64,000 bases of DNA from CAXXOK01 sp963675655 (GCA_963675655.1 OY776489.1:1116001-1180000); one strand, 5' to 3'. Shown: positions 34,812 to 44,149, counted from the first letter of the stretch. A program made the numbers and translations. The notes: generated from the sequence alone by a model not told the origin.

Positions 34812-35663
34812 TTAGCCCTGCACGAACATCGTGCCCGCGCCTTCGTCCGTCAGGCATTCAATCAGGATGGCGTGGGGTACACGCCCATCCAGTATAAACA
34901 CTTTGCCAACACCGCGCCGGATGGCTTCGATGCAGCATTCCACCTTGGGAATCATCCCGCCGGAGATTACCCCTTCGCGGGTCAGTTCCGGCGATTCGCT
35001 GGCTTTCACCACGCTGATGAGCGTGCTTTCGTCCTTGGGGTCGCGCAGGATACCGCGCGTATCCGTCATGCTGATAAAGCTTTCGGCCTTCAGCTCCGCC
35101 GCGATGCGTGCGGCGGCGGTATCGGCGTTGATGTTGTAGGCGTGGCCTTCCGCGTCTACGCCAAGGGTGGAGATGACGGGAATGTAGCCCTTCTCCAGCA
35201 CGTCCAAAATGGGCGCAACGTTGATTTTATCAATCTCACCCACAAAGCCGTGCACTTCGTCCAGCTTTTTCACTTCGATCATACGGCCGTCCATACCGCA
35301 CAGGCCGATGGCTTTGCCGCCCTCGGTCTGGATCAGGCTTACGAGACTTTTACCCACCTTGCCTGCCAGCACCATTTGCACAACCTCGGCAGTTTCCTCA
35401 TCGGTCACACGCAGGCCGTCCACAAATTCGCTCTTCTTGCCCAAGCGCTTGAGCATATCGCTAATCTCGGGGCCGCCGCCGTGCACCAGCACCACGCGAA
35501 CGCCGATCAATTGCAGCAGCAGCAGATCGCCCATTACGGCGCGTTTCAGCTCCGCGTTGAGCATGGCGCTGCCGCCGTATTTGATCACCACGATCTTGCC
35601 ATTGTACTTTTTAATATAGGGAAGCGCCTGTATCAGGACTTCCGCTCTTTCATTGATCGTCAT
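34812..35663 (-). CDS. argB: Acetylglutamate kinase
   Basis: Phosphorylates N-acetylglutamate, the arginine-sensitive step in many bacteria. The 283-residue protein starts at the ATG at 35663 (AAGGAACTGTT upstream) rather than a TTG five codons earlier. The amino-acid-kinase fold is plain: VVIKYGGSAM at the N-terminus, VLVHGGGPEIS, and NINADTAAARIAAELKAE. The N-terminal helix ahead of VVIKYGG is the type present in arginine-inhibited hexameric enzymes, so feedback is likely (inference). Confidence 0.96.
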   Translation of the reverse strand: MTINERAEVLIQALPYIKKYNGKIVVIKYGGSAMLNAELKRAVMGDLLLLQLIGVRVVLVHGGGPEISDMLKRLGKKSEFVDGLRVTDEETAEVVQMVLAGKVGKSLVSLIQTEGGKAIGLCGMDGRMIEVKKLDEVHGFVGEIDKINVAPILDVLEKGYIPVISTLGVDAEGHAYNINADTAAARIAAELKAESFISMTDTRGILRDPKDESTLISVVKASESPELTREGVISGGMIPKVECCIEAIRRGVGKVFILDGRVPHAILIECLTDEGAGTMFVQG

Positions 35664-35738
35664 AACAGTTCCTTTCAACAGCCCAGCCTCATCAGCTGCT
35701 ACATGTTATTACCCAACTCGGATAAAGTCAGGGGGAGG

Positions 35739-35834
35739 TTGGGAGGGGGACATAGTCCCATGCCCAAAGGAGGACTTGTCCGACGTTTGGTTGGGAGAGG
35801 GGACATAGTCCCATTCTCAAAGGAGGGCTTGTCC
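35739..35834. repeat. Imperfect 43-44 bp direct repeat between argJ and argB
   Basis: Two copies (35739-35781 and 35791-35834) of a unit beginning TTGGGAG(A)GGGGACATAG and ending GGCTTGTCC/GACTTGTCC, containing GGGAC-ATA-GTCCC, a short hairpin. It interrupts the arg operon without obvious promoter or terminator. Confidence 0.75.
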
Positions 35835-35838
35835 TCCG

Positions 35839-37065
35839 TCAGGTTCTGTAATCCCCGTTGATCTTTACATAGTCGTACGTCAGGTCGCAGCCCCACGCCA
35901 CGGCGCTTTTATCGCCGGCGTTCAGCTGCACCGCAACGTCTATTTCGTCTTCGCTGAGGATGGTTTTGGCCACCGCCTCGTCAAAGGGGATGCCGCTGCC
36001 GCCCGTGCACACCGCAATGGTGCCTGCACGGCTGACAAACTGTACGTCGATCTTGCTTACGTCCACATCCGCGCCGCTGTAACCGATGGCGCACAGCACC
36101 CGGCCCCAGTTCGCGTCCGCGCCGAATACGGCGGCTTTGAGCAGGTTGGAGCAAATCACGCTTTTAGCAACCGCCTTGGCGCTTTGCTCGTCCTTAGCAT
36201 CGGTTACGGTGCAGGTAAGCAGCTTGGTCGCGCCTTCGCCGTCCTTGGCCATTACGCGGCACAGCTGCGCGCATACCTGCATAAGCGCCGCCCGGAACGT
36301 ATCGTAATCCGCGCCCGCAGCGGTAATCTCAGCATTTCCCGCCTGCCCGTTTGCAAGCACGGTCACCATATCGTTGGTGGAGGTGTCCCCGTCCACCGAC
36401 AGCATATTAAACGTGTCCTTCACCACGATGGAAAGGGCGGTTTGCAATAGCGACGGGGCAATGGCCGCGTCGGTGGTGAGGAAGCATAGCATGGTCGCCA
36501 TGTTGGGGTGAATCATGCCGCTGCCTTTGCTGATGCCGCCCAGATGGCAGGTTTTCCCGTCCAGCGTAAAGGAAACGGCCACTTCCTTGGCGACGGTATC
36601 GGTGGTCATAATCGCTTCGGCCGCATCGTGCCCGCCGTCCGGGCGCAGCGCCGCAGCCAGCATGCCCAGCCCGTTTTCAAAGGGTGTCAGCTTCATTTCC
36701 TGCCCGATTACACCGGTGGAGGCGACCACCACGTCGCCCGCGGGCACGCCGGTATGCTGCTGCACCAGTGCGCACATCCCCTCGGCGATTTCCACACCGT
36801 TCCAGTTGCAGGTGTTAGCGTTGCCGCTGTTGCAGATAATCGCGCGGGCGTACCCATCGGCCACGTTGGCTTTGGTTACGGCCAGCGGCGCGCCCTTCAC
36901 CAGATTTTGCGTATAGCAGCAGGCCGCCGCACAGCGCGTATCACTCACAATCAGCGCCGTATCCCGCTTGGAGCGGTTTTTACGGATGCCAAGGTGCTCG
37001 CCCGCAGCGGTAAACCCTTTTGCGGCAATTACGCCGCCCGGGATAAAAGGAAATTGCTCTCCCAT
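35839..37065 (-). CDS. argJ: Bifunctional ornithine acetyltransferase / N-acetylglutamate synthase
   Basis: Recycles the acetyl group from acetylornithine to glutamate and may also make acetylglutamate from acetyl-CoA. The protein has 408 residues from the ATG at 37065 (AAGGAG 7 nt upstream; an ATG two codons earlier is too close to it). It is an autoprocessing Ntn-type enzyme; the cleavage motif is in KGSGMIHPNMATML, between Ala and Thr. FGADANWGRV and the C-terminal YVKINGDYRT are conserved. Its presence implies the cyclic pathway. Confidence 0.96.
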   Translation of the reverse strand: MGEQFPFIPGGVIAAKGFTAAGEHLGIRKNRSKRDTALIVSDTRCAAACCYTQNLVKGAPLAVTKANVADGYARAIICNSGNANTCNWNGVEIAEGMCALVQQHTGVPAGDVVVASTGVIGQEMKLTPFENGLGMLAAALRPDGGHDAAEAIMTTDTVAKEVAVSFTLDGKTCHLGGISKGSGMIHPNMATMLCFLTTDAAIAPSLLQTALSIVVKDTFNMLSVDGDTSTNDMVTVLANGQAGNAEITAAGADYDTFRAALMQVCAQLCRVMAKDGEGATKLLTCTVTDAKDEQSAKAVAKSVICSNLLKAAVFGADANWGRVLCAIGYSGADVDVSKIDVQFVSRAGTIAVCTGGSGIPFDEAVAKTILSEDEIDVAVQLNAGDKSAVAWGCDLTYDYVKINGDYRT

Positions 37066-37169
37066 AATCATACTCCTTCATCGGTCAACCGGCAAATACC
37101 CGGTCATTCTGCCCGGCTTACGGTAACTTCGCTCCTCCGCGCCACGCGCGGCGGCTTTTTCCGCCGGGG

Positions 37170-38102
37170 TTACAGGCTTAAGCCGGTCGTAGGCGAAAGC
37201 CCGAGCATCAGGTTCATGCACTGGATGGCCGCGCCGCTGGCGCCCTTACCCAGATTGTCAAACCGGGCGCAGAGGATCATCCGCTCGTCGTTGCCCGTTA
37301 CCATCAGCTCCATACTGTCGCGCCCCGCCATCGCCCCCGCCGAAAGAAACGGTTCGGCGTTGGGCGCAAGCACGCGCATCAGGGGCTGGTTTGCGTAATG
37401 CGCCTCATACAGCGCCGTCAGCGTTTCCGGCGTTTGCGCGCCGCTGAGCATGGCGCTGTGCAGGGGCAGGGATACCAGCATACCGCTGTAATAATCCGCC
37501 ACAATCGGCTGAAACACCGGCTTTTGCGTAAGGCCGCAAACATGGGTAATCTCCGGCAGATGCTTGTGCGTCTGCCCGACGGCGTAGGGGCGCGGGCTGT
37601 CCAGCGCCGTGCTTCGCTCCTGTGCCTCGTATTCGGCAATCATCTTTTTACCGCCGCCGCTGTACCCGGTAAGCGAGGTCAGGCACACCGCCGCATCGGC
37701 GGATAGCACGCCCGCCTTTACCAGCGGATACAACAGCGCAATCGCGCCGCTGGCGTGGCAGCCGGGCACCGCTACACGGTTGGCCGTTTGGATGGCGGCA
37801 CGATGTTTTTCCGACAGCTCCGCAAAGCCGTAGGCAAAGCGTTTGTCGGTACGAAAGGCCGTGCTGGTATCCAGCACCTTTCCCGCCGTATCGCCGAGCT
37901 TCGCTATCAGCGCGCGGCTGGCATCATCCGGCAGGCACAGGAAGGTAATATCCGCCTGCGCTGCAAGTGAGGCCTGCGCATCCGTATCCTTGCGCTGCGC
38001 TTCAGGCAGGGCAACCAGCGTAATATCCGCACGGCTTTGCAGCCGCTCCACAATCCGCAGGCCGGTCGTGCCGCTGCCGCCGTTGATAAATACCTTCGTC
38101 AT
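37170..38102 (-). CDS. argC: N-acetyl-gamma-glutamyl-phosphate reductase (short type 2)
   Basis: NADPH-dependent reductase of the third arginine step. At 310 residues it is the short (type 2) form. The nucleotide-binding opening is FINGGSGTTGLR (5-16), with the catalytic Cys115 in VPGCHASGA. The C-terminus (GKGASGAAIQCMNLMLGL) is characteristic. It lies between argG and argJ in the cluster; the 98-bp gap to argJ and the 215-bp gap to argG hold no genes. Confidence 0.95.
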   Translation of the reverse strand: MTKVFINGGSGTTGLRIVERLQSRADITLVALPEAQRKDTDAQASLAAQADITFLCLPDDASRALIAKLGDTAGKVLDTSTAFRTDKRFAYGFAELSEKHRAAIQTANRVAVPGCHASGAIALLYPLVKAGVLSADAAVCLTSLTGYSGGGKKMIAEYEAQERSTALDSPRPYAVGQTHKHLPEITHVCGLTQKPVFQPIVADYYSGMLVSLPLHSAMLSGAQTPETLTALYEAHYANQPLMRVLAPNAEPFLSAGAMAGRDSMELMVTGNDERMILCARFDNLGKGASGAAIQCMNLMLGLSPTTGLSL

Positions 38103-38317
38103 TTTACCCCATCCTTGTTTATCGGTTCGTTTACCGCGGGCTATGCCCGCCGTGCGCCCATTGCCGTAGGCTATTTTTCCGCCGCGCAGGCCGCCGCCGC
38201 AGGCTTCTTCTCTACTGTATTGCCGCTGTGCGGCCGGCTATTCCTGGAAACGGCTCGCCGCCCCATGTGTTACGCATGGAGCGGCCGCAGCCCGGAAACG
38301 CCGGAATCATAAGGGTT

Positions 38318-39550
38318 TTACGCCTTCTTTTGCATTTTCGCCTGCACCGCAATGGGCAGACCAAACAGGTTAATAAACCCTTCCGCGTCTTTCTGGTCGT
38401 ATACGTGATCCTCGCTGAAGGTAGCGATCTCTTCGCTGTACAGGCTGTAGGGGCTGGTTACGCCCGCGTTGATCATGTTGCCCTTGTACAGTTTCAGCGT
38501 CACCTCGCCGGTTACGTACTGCTGCGTGCTGGTTACAAAAGCGGAAAGCGCCTCGCGCAGCGGGGTGAACCACTGGCCGAAGTATACCAAATCCGCAAAC
38601 TTGTTGGCGATTACCGCTTTATAGTGCTGGGTTTCGCGGTCCAGGCACAGCGTTTCCAGTACCTGATGCGCCTTGTACAGTATGGTGCCGCCCGGCGTTT
38701 CGTACACACCGCGGCTCTTCATGCCCACCAGCCGGTTTTCCACCAAGTCCACCAAGCCTACGCCGTTGGCGCCGCCCAGCTTGTTCAGCTTGTCCACCAG
38801 CGCAATGGGGGCCAGCTTCTCGCCGTCCACCGCTACGGGCACGCCCTTCTCAAAGGCGATCTTTACATAGGTGGGGGTGTCGGGCGCCTGCTCGGGGCTG
38901 ACGCTCATCTCCAAAAAGCCGGGCTTGTTGTACTGCGGCTCGTTGGCCGGATCTTCCAGATCCAAGCCCTCGTGGGAAAGATGCCACAGGTTCTTATCCT
39001 TGCTGTAGTTGGTTTCACGGTTAATCTTCAGCGGAATCTCGTGCGCCTCGGCATAGGCGATTTCCTCTTCACGACTCTTGATGTCCCACTCCCGCCACGG
39101 CGCGATGATCGCCATATCCGGGGCAAACGCCTTGATGGTCAGCTCGAACCGTACCTGATCGTTGCCCTTGCCGGTGCAGCCGTGGCAAATAGCGTCCGCG
39201 CCCTCGGCCAGCGCGATTTCCACAATCCGCTTGGCGATGATGGGCCGCGCAAAGCTGGTGCCCAGCAGGTAATCATCCTCGTACACCGCGCCCGCCTGCA
39301 TGGTGGGGTAAATGTAATCGGTAATGAACTCTTCTTTCAAGTCCTCCACATACAGCTTGCTCGCGCCGGTCTTGAGGGCCTTTTCTTCCAGCCCGTCCAG
39401 CTCGGTGCCTTGCCCCACGTCGCCGGAGACGGCGATCACTTCGCAGTTGTTGTAGTTCTCCTTAAGCCACGGAATAATAATGGATGTATCCAGCCCGCCG
39501 GAATAGGCGAGTACTACTTTTTTAATCTCTTTGTTGGACTTTACGGCCAT
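38318..39550 (-). CDS. argG: Argininosuccinate synthase
   Basis: ATP-dependent ligation of citrulline and aspartate. The 410-residue protein has the ATP-binding PP-motif AYSGGLDTS near 14-22 and the conserved HGCTGKGNDQVRFE block. CAAGGAGGCAACC precedes the ATG. It is the first gene of the arg cluster, transcribed from a promoter covered by two ARG-box-like sites. The partner argininosuccinate lyase (argH) and carAB are not in the window. Confidence 0.97.
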   Translation of the reverse strand: MAVKSNKEIKKVVLAYSGGLDTSIIIPWLKENYNNCEVIAVSGDVGQGTELDGLEEKALKTGASKLYVEDLKEEFITDYIYPTMQAGAVYEDDYLLGTSFARPIIAKRIVEIALAEGADAICHGCTGKGNDQVRFELTIKAFAPDMAIIAPWREWDIKSREEEIAYAEAHEIPLKINRETNYSKDKNLWHLSHEGLDLEDPANEPQYNKPGFLEMSVSPEQAPDTPTYVKIAFEKGVPVAVDGEKLAPIALVDKLNKLGGANGVGLVDLVENRLVGMKSRGVYETPGGTILYKAHQVLETLCLDRETQHYKAVIANKFADLVYFGQWFTPLREALSAFVTSTQQYVTGEVTLKLYKGNMINAGVTSPYSLYSEEIATFSEDHVYDQKDAEGFINLFGLPIAVQAKMQKKA

Positions 39551-39564
39551 GGTGGTTGCCTCCT

Positions 39565-39598
39565 TGAATATTTATGCAGTAATTATGAATGCTATGCA
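39565..39598. promoter_or_regulatory. Paired ARG-box-like operators
   Basis: TGAATATTTATGCA (39565-39578) and TGAATGCTATGCA (39586-39598) start exactly 21 bp apart, two helical turns. Read on the minus strand the first is TGCATAAATATTCA, 13 of 14 matches to the ARG-box core TGAATWWWWATTCA. The second overlaps the -10 and spacer of the argG promoter. Typical of ArgR/AhrC hexamer binding. Confidence 0.8.
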
Positions 39599-39610
39599 GT
39601 CTGTTGTCAA
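39582..39610 (-). promoter_or_regulatory. argG operon promoter
   Basis: -35 TTGACA (39605-39610), 17-bp spacer, -10 CATAAT (39582-39587), 32 bp before the argG ATG, overlapped by the ARG boxes. The rest of the gap to 39826 has no gene other than the hairpin below. Confidence 0.82.
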
Positions 39611-39773
39611 GCGTTTTTATTGTATCTTTTGTCCGTTTTTCGGTCAATTTTTCCCTTCGCCCTAAAAACATCCCTTTACTGCCCCATTTTTTCCGCTTTC
39701 CATGCGCTGTATACCGGTGCGTTTTATCTGCCGCTGACAGAAAAAGTATACATTTTCCATCCAAGGAGGAGCA

Positions 39774-39811
39774 AAACGCGCCCCTGCGGCAAATGGCTGC
39801 CGCGGGAGCGC
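39774..39811 (-). terminator. Probable terminator of the DUF1015 gene
   Basis: GCGCCCCTGCGGCA (39778-39791) pairs imperfectly with TGCCGCGGGAGCGC (39798-39811). In the minus direction GTTTTGC follows. One mismatch and one wobble make it moderate. Confidence 0.5.
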
Positions 39812-39826
39812 ACGAAAAAGACAGGG

Positions 39827-41080
39827 TTATCGGGCGAGCTTGCGTACCTCCATGTAGTAGCGTTTTTCGTGGGCTTCGCCCATGCTGAAGGTTTTACGCG
39901 GTAGCGAGCCTTGCTGTTCCACTGCTGGGAACAACGAATCCTTGGGCATTGCGGGCAGTAGGAAACCGACGGCCTTTTCCCCAGCCGTCAGCTTGCGCAC
40001 CGCCGCTTCGCCATGCACATAGTCCAGCCGTGTTTCGGGGTGGGCGGGCATCCAGTCGTCCAAGAAAGCCTGCAAGGTCCCCACCGTAAGCGGATAAGGC
40101 GTGCCGGTAATGCTCAGGCGTACTTCCTTGCCTTCAAACACAACGTCCATGCCCTGCTCATCCTCACCGCCAGCCAGCGACCAGCCTTTTTGCGCGGCAT
40201 AGGCAGCCATCTCATCCAGCAGGGTATCGCCGTCGTAGCCATACAGCACGCGGTGGATCGGCTCAAACACCAGCGCATCGTCGTGTATATTTTCCAGCTC
40301 GATCAGCGCAAAGCGCGCGGGGTGGCTGGCCTGCTCATCGGCAGAAAGCGTAGGTTTGATTTCCTCCCAGTACGCCTTGGCAGTCGCAAGGCTGTGGTTG
40401 CCGTCGCCCACGGCGTAGAGCAAATCGCCCGGCAGCCGGTTTTTCAACGTTTCCAGCGCAGCGTATACGCCCTGTATATCTTTGTCGTCCGTTACGGCAT
40501 AGCCGGTCAGGTGGCCGCCGTTCATCATCAGCGGGAAATCGTACAGTTTTTGCAGGTCGGCGCGCTTGTCGTACAGCGGTTCCACCACGCTCATCATCGG
40601 GTCGTCAATCAGCATCAGCACATGGCTCAGCTCCAACGCGCCGCCGCGGCGCACCGCAAGACGCGGGGGAATCCGCTCCAGTATGGTGCCTTCGGTCGCG
40701 CGCACAGGCGGGTGCGTGCCCACACGGTAATCGTACCCTTCCAGGTCCAATAGCAGTACCAAGCCGACGCGCGCGCCGCTGCCGGTGCTGCGCTCGGTTA
40801 AAATAAACCCGTTGGTTACGCCGGGCGTCAGCACGCCCTGCGCCAGGTAGTTTTGCATATTCTGGTGTATCTGCGGCACCAGCGCAGCCGCCTTATCCAG
40901 CTGTGCTTCCGGCACAATCAGCTTAAGCGTGCTGGGGCGCTCGCCCACAAACGCCGCTGCTTCCTGCCAGTATTCCGGCTGCGAGGTAAACTGGTCGCAG
41001 GCGACGCAAGCCCACGCAGTCGGGTCTACGCCCGGTGCGGGCAAAAGAATTTCGCCGGTATGAAGATAAAGATTCTGCAT
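39827..41080 (-). CDS. DUF1015 family protein
   Basis: A 417-residue cytosolic protein of the DUF1015 family. Family landmarks are the opening GVDPTAWACVACDQFTSQ, VLMLIDDPMMS, LLYAVGDGNHSLATAKAYWEE and a C-terminal FLLPAMPKDSLF block. The biochemical role is not established; the GDGNHS motif suggests a nucleotide- or sugar-handling enzyme, but that is a guess. It lies 116 nt downstream of the sortase-like gene and may be co-transcribed. CAAGGAGGAACAGG precedes the ATG. Confidence 0.85.
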   Translation of the reverse strand: MQNLYLHTGEILLPAPGVDPTAWACVACDQFTSQPEYWQEAAAFVGERPSTLKLIVPEAQLDKAAALVPQIHQNMQNYLAQGVLTPGVTNGFILTERSTGSGARVGLVLLLDLEGYDYRVGTHPPVRATEGTILERIPPRLAVRRGGALELSHVLMLIDDPMMSVVEPLYDKRADLQKLYDFPLMMNGGHLTGYAVTDDKDIQGVYAALETLKNRLPGDLLYAVGDGNHSLATAKAYWEEIKPTLSADEQASHPARFALIELENIHDDALVFEPIHRVLYGYDGDTLLDEMAAYAAQKGWSLAGGEDEQGMDVVFEGKEVRLSITGTPYPLTVGTLQAFLDDWMPAHPETRLDYVHGEAAVRKLTAGEKAVGFLLPAMPKDSLFPAVEQQGSLPRKTFSMGEAHEKRYYMEVRKLAR

Positions 41081-41196
41081 CCTGTTCCTCCTTGTTTGTC
41101 AGCCGCGCATCGCGCGGGCATTGGCGGTGGTTGGCCGCCTCTCCGCTGAAATTCGCCGCCAAAGTTGCGTATCCCTTTTTCTTTTTACGGGCGGCG

Positions 41197-43917
41197 CTAC
41201 TGTTTTTGTATGTAGCCCGCGGTTTCCCCGCCGCGCAGCTTGCGGCACAAAAGCACCCAGCTGGCGGTTTCGCCGTCCTTGGGTATACAGGCCAGCGTAA
41301 GCAGCCGGTCGGAGGCCTGCACATCCACATCGATATTGCAAATACTGTGCGCCCGTGCGTTTTGCACAAAGTTTAGCATCTGGCTGTCGTTTTGGAAGGT
41401 GGTATAACCGCCGTAGTTAAAGTATTCGCCGGATGCTGTGTTGCTGTCGGCATGGATGACGGCGAACACCACGTATAGCGCTTCCTCGTAAATCGTGTCG
41501 CACCGGATAATACCGTGCTGGGCGATAAACGTAGTGCCCGACTGGCCGTATTGCAGCAGCGGCGCAAACAGCTTGCCCTCCACCGTCACCTGTCCGCGCA
41601 GCAGCAGGTTTTCCGGCGGTTTTTTAAGCGTTATGCTTTCATCCACGAAAATCGCGCCGCCCGCGCCGTACATCCCTTTTGCGTTGTGGGTAAGGTAATA
41701 GGTATTGTTGCGCTGCACGATGGTCTCTTCCAGCACGCCGTCGATGGTCAGCAGTCCGACCACGTCCCCGTTTTGCTGGCGCAGCTTAGTAAACGCATCC
41801 CGTATGTTAAGCAGCGGATTTTCCGGGTACTGGGTCAGCTTGCTGCGCGCCGCGGTGGTTACCGCGGGCGTTTCCGCCTGCGTATCCGCGGTGCTTCCAC
41901 CGTCCAGCACGCCGATGAGCGGATCGTTCTGGTCAATGCGGGGGGCGGGCGTAGGGGTGCGCGCAACCTGCGGCGTCGCGGTCGGCGCGTAGGTCTGCCC
42001 GGCGGGCAGCAACTCCACACCGCTGATGGGTGCATCCGTGCCGACGCCCGCCAGCGCAAAATATTCCTCTCGGGTCTTGGCAACCTGTTTTTCGTTGGTC
42101 ATCAAGCTGCCGACCATTTTCGCCACTTCAATGCCCGCCAGCCCAATGGCCAGCGCGCAGGCGATCAATAGCGCCATGCGCCACGAATAGCGCATCCACG
42201 ACCCCAGCGTGTGTGGTTGTTCCTCCCTAGGCGGCATTTCCGGCGGACCCTGCCGTTCCTCTGGGGGCAGGGGCGGCATCGGGGGCGCGGGCGGTGCGGC
42301 ATCATACGGAGCCGACCGGCGGCTTGCGGAAAACGGCAGCGTATCCTGGGGGGCATGCCGGTCCGTTTGTGCGGTATAAAAGGGGGCGGCGGTCAGGTAT
42401 GGCTGGGTCTGCGGCGCATCAAACGCCCCGGTCACACCGCCCATGCCGTTTTCCCCGACGGGCGTAAAGGGGGCAGTTACTCCGCCCAAATTGGCGTACG
42501 ATCGGCCTGCAGGCGCAGGATGCCCCGCTGCCGCGGCTTCGCTGATGGAATCTTCCATGGTCACATGCGTATCGGGGAAGGGGTAATAGCTTTCCTCCCG
42601 CACAGGCAGCCGATCCGCCAGGCTCCGCCCCGGCGGCGTTTCATCCTGCCTGGACGTAGGGACTTTCCACCCCAGCGCCACCCAGGGGTCGTCCGCGCCA
42701 CTATCGTCCGCCTCCGGCTGTGTTTTCTGTGCAGGCGCGGTATACGCACCCTGCGTATACTGTTCCACGCTCTCCGCCGGAAAGGCGCTCTCTACTGGAA
42801 ATGTACTCTCCGCCGGATACGCTTCCTCCGGCTGGGAAACAGGCGGATATAAGTCCGTATTGTATTGCCCGGCGCTCTCGGGCGGCGCAAAGTGCTCCGT
42901 GCCGTGCTCCGGCTCTCTTTCCGGCATGGTAAACGAACCCGTGGCATACAGCTGCCCCGCGTATTCCGGCGGGTGTCTCTTTTTCGCCTCATGCGGCACG
43001 CTCTGCGGCACGGACGGGGAAACGCCGCCTGCGCTGTAAGGCTGTGCGGCACTTTCAGCTAAAAATGGCTTGCCTGCCGGGTATGTTTCCTCCGGCGGTG
43101 AAACAGGCGGATACACACCCGTGCCATACAGCGGCGCGGTGTTCTCCCCCGGCGTGAAGCGTGCCGTATCATGCCCCGGCTCCCTTTCCGGCAAAGCAAA
43201 CGAACCCGTAGCATACGGCTGCCCCGCGCGCTCCGGCGTGTACGTTTCCTCCGCCCTGTGCGGCGCGCCCTGCGGCACGGCGGGCGGAATACTGCCTGCG
43301 GCATAGGGCTGCCCGGCATGCCCGGTGAAAAACGATTCCTCCGCTGGGTGTGTGTTTTCCGGCCGCGAAACAGGCGGGTATACGTCCGCCGTATAGGGCT
43401 GCCCGGCGTTCCCGATTAAAAACAGATTGTCCACCGGGTATAGTCCATCCGGCTGGGAAACGGGCGGGAGCATACCCGTGCTGCGTATAGGCGGGGTGTT
43501 CTCCCCCGGCGCAAACCGCGCCGTGCTTTGCCCCGGTTCTCTTTGCGGCGCAGCAAACGAACCCGTAGCATACGGCTGCCCCGCACCGGAAACCGGCGGA
43601 TAAAAGCCGGTGCTTCCCGGCGTTTGTGCGTATGGTGAAAAAGCATCCCCTTGCGGCGGCAGATGCGAAAACCCGTCTTCCACCCTCTGGTCGGAAACGG
43701 GTCCTTCGGCCTGCACCTCATTATAAAATCCGTAGCTGCTGCCGGGCATGGGCTGCCCCTGTACGCGCCGGTGCTGCCTGCGGTGGCTGCCGGTTATGCG
43801 GTTTTCCAGCGAGATAGGCTTGAACAGGTTTGGCTGCTCATTTTGCGCAGGTGGTGCCTGCCCTTCTTCCTGCGGCCCGGCAGGCGGCATGGCGCGACCT
43901 TCGTCACCCGATGTCAT
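41197..43917 (-). CDS. Large membrane protein with proline-rich cytoplasmic repeats and a degenerate class B sortase domain
   Basis: 906 residues. Residues 1-570 are Pro/Gly/Tyr-rich and contain at least six copies of an AGQPYATGSF-type motif plus YPPVSxPE repeats; no signal peptide. One membrane helix (581-603) is followed by a Thr/Pro linker and a sortase-B-like domain (about 716-896). Where sortase B has YGH with the catalytic His, this protein has RGQ (Gln776). Cys877 in LTLAC is near the catalytic Cys position, but the following catalytic Arg is replaced, apparently by Trp887. The domain is therefore probably inactive as a transpeptidase. The alignment is from memory of the family. It has its own promoter at 44018-44047. 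Confidence 0.82.
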   Translation of the reverse strand: MTSGDEGRAMPPAGPQEEGQAPPAQNEQPNLFKPISLENRITGSHRRQHRRVQGQPMPGSSYGFYNEVQAEGPVSDQRVEDGFSHLPPQGDAFSPYAQTPGSTGFYPPVSGAGQPYATGSFAAPQREPGQSTARFAPGENTPPIRSTGMLPPVSQPDGLYPVDNLFLIGNAGQPYTADVYPPVSRPENTHPAEESFFTGHAGQPYAAGSIPPAVPQGAPHRAEETYTPERAGQPYATGSFALPEREPGHDTARFTPGENTAPLYGTGVYPPVSPPEETYPAGKPFLAESAAQPYSAGGVSPSVPQSVPHEAKKRHPPEYAGQLYATGSFTMPEREPEHGTEHFAPPESAGQYNTDLYPPVSQPEEAYPAESTFPVESAFPAESVEQYTQGAYTAPAQKTQPEADDSGADDPWVALGWKVPTSRQDETPPGRSLADRLPVREESYYPFPDTHVTMEDSISEAAAAGHPAPAGRSYANLGGVTAPFTPVGENGMGGVTGAFDAPQTQPYLTAAPFYTAQTDRHAPQDTLPFSASRRSAPYDAAPPAPPMPPLPPEERQGPPEMPPREEQPHTLGSWMRYSWRMALLIACALAIGLAGIEVAKMVGSLMTNEKQVAKTREEYFALAGVGTDAPISGVELLPAGQTYAPTATPQVARTPTPAPRIDQNDPLIGVLDGGSTADTQAETPAVTTAARSKLTQYPENPLLNIRDAFTKLRQQNGDVVGLLTIDGVLEETIVQRNNTYYLTHNAKGMYGAGGAIFVDESITLKKPPENLLLRGQVTVEGKLFAPLLQYGQSGTTFIAQHGIIRCDTIYEEALYVVFAVIHADSNTASGEYFNYGGYTTFQNDSQMLNFVQNARAHSICNIDVDVQASDRLLTLACIPKDGETASWVLLCRKLRGGETAGYIQKQ

Positions 43918-44017
43918 ATCCCCCCGACCTCCCGTAAAGCGGATGCAACCCGTTTGAAATTTCGTTCTTTATCCGCGTTTTAGCAGCTTGAACGTATAGC
44001 TTTGATAACGTACCCCT
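43918..44017. other. Leader of the sortase-like gene
   Basis: About 100 nt between the promoter at 44018-44047 and the ATG at 43917, with GGGGGG directly before the start. Nothing else recognisable. Confidence 0.4.
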
Positions 44018-44047
44018 ACTATACTCCATCCGGGCGCGCTTTGTCAA
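44018..44047 (-). promoter_or_regulatory. Promoter of the sortase-like gene
   Basis: -35 TTGACA (44042-44047), 18-bp spacer, -10 TATAGT (44018-44023). Confidence 0.75.
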
Positions 44048-44114
44048 TTTTCACGTGTTCGCAAAACCCTGCCAAAGCAGGCTTTTACGGCATTTTTTCC
44101 GCCGGGAAAACCCC

Positions 44115-44144
44115 TTGACACACCCTGCCCGGCCGTGCTATGCT
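44115..44144 (+). promoter_or_regulatory. T-box/thrS operon promoter
   Basis: -35 TTGACA (44115-44120), 18-bp spacer, -10 TATGCT (44139-44144), just ahead of the T-box leader. Confidence 0.75.
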
Positions 44145-44149
44145 ACCCA

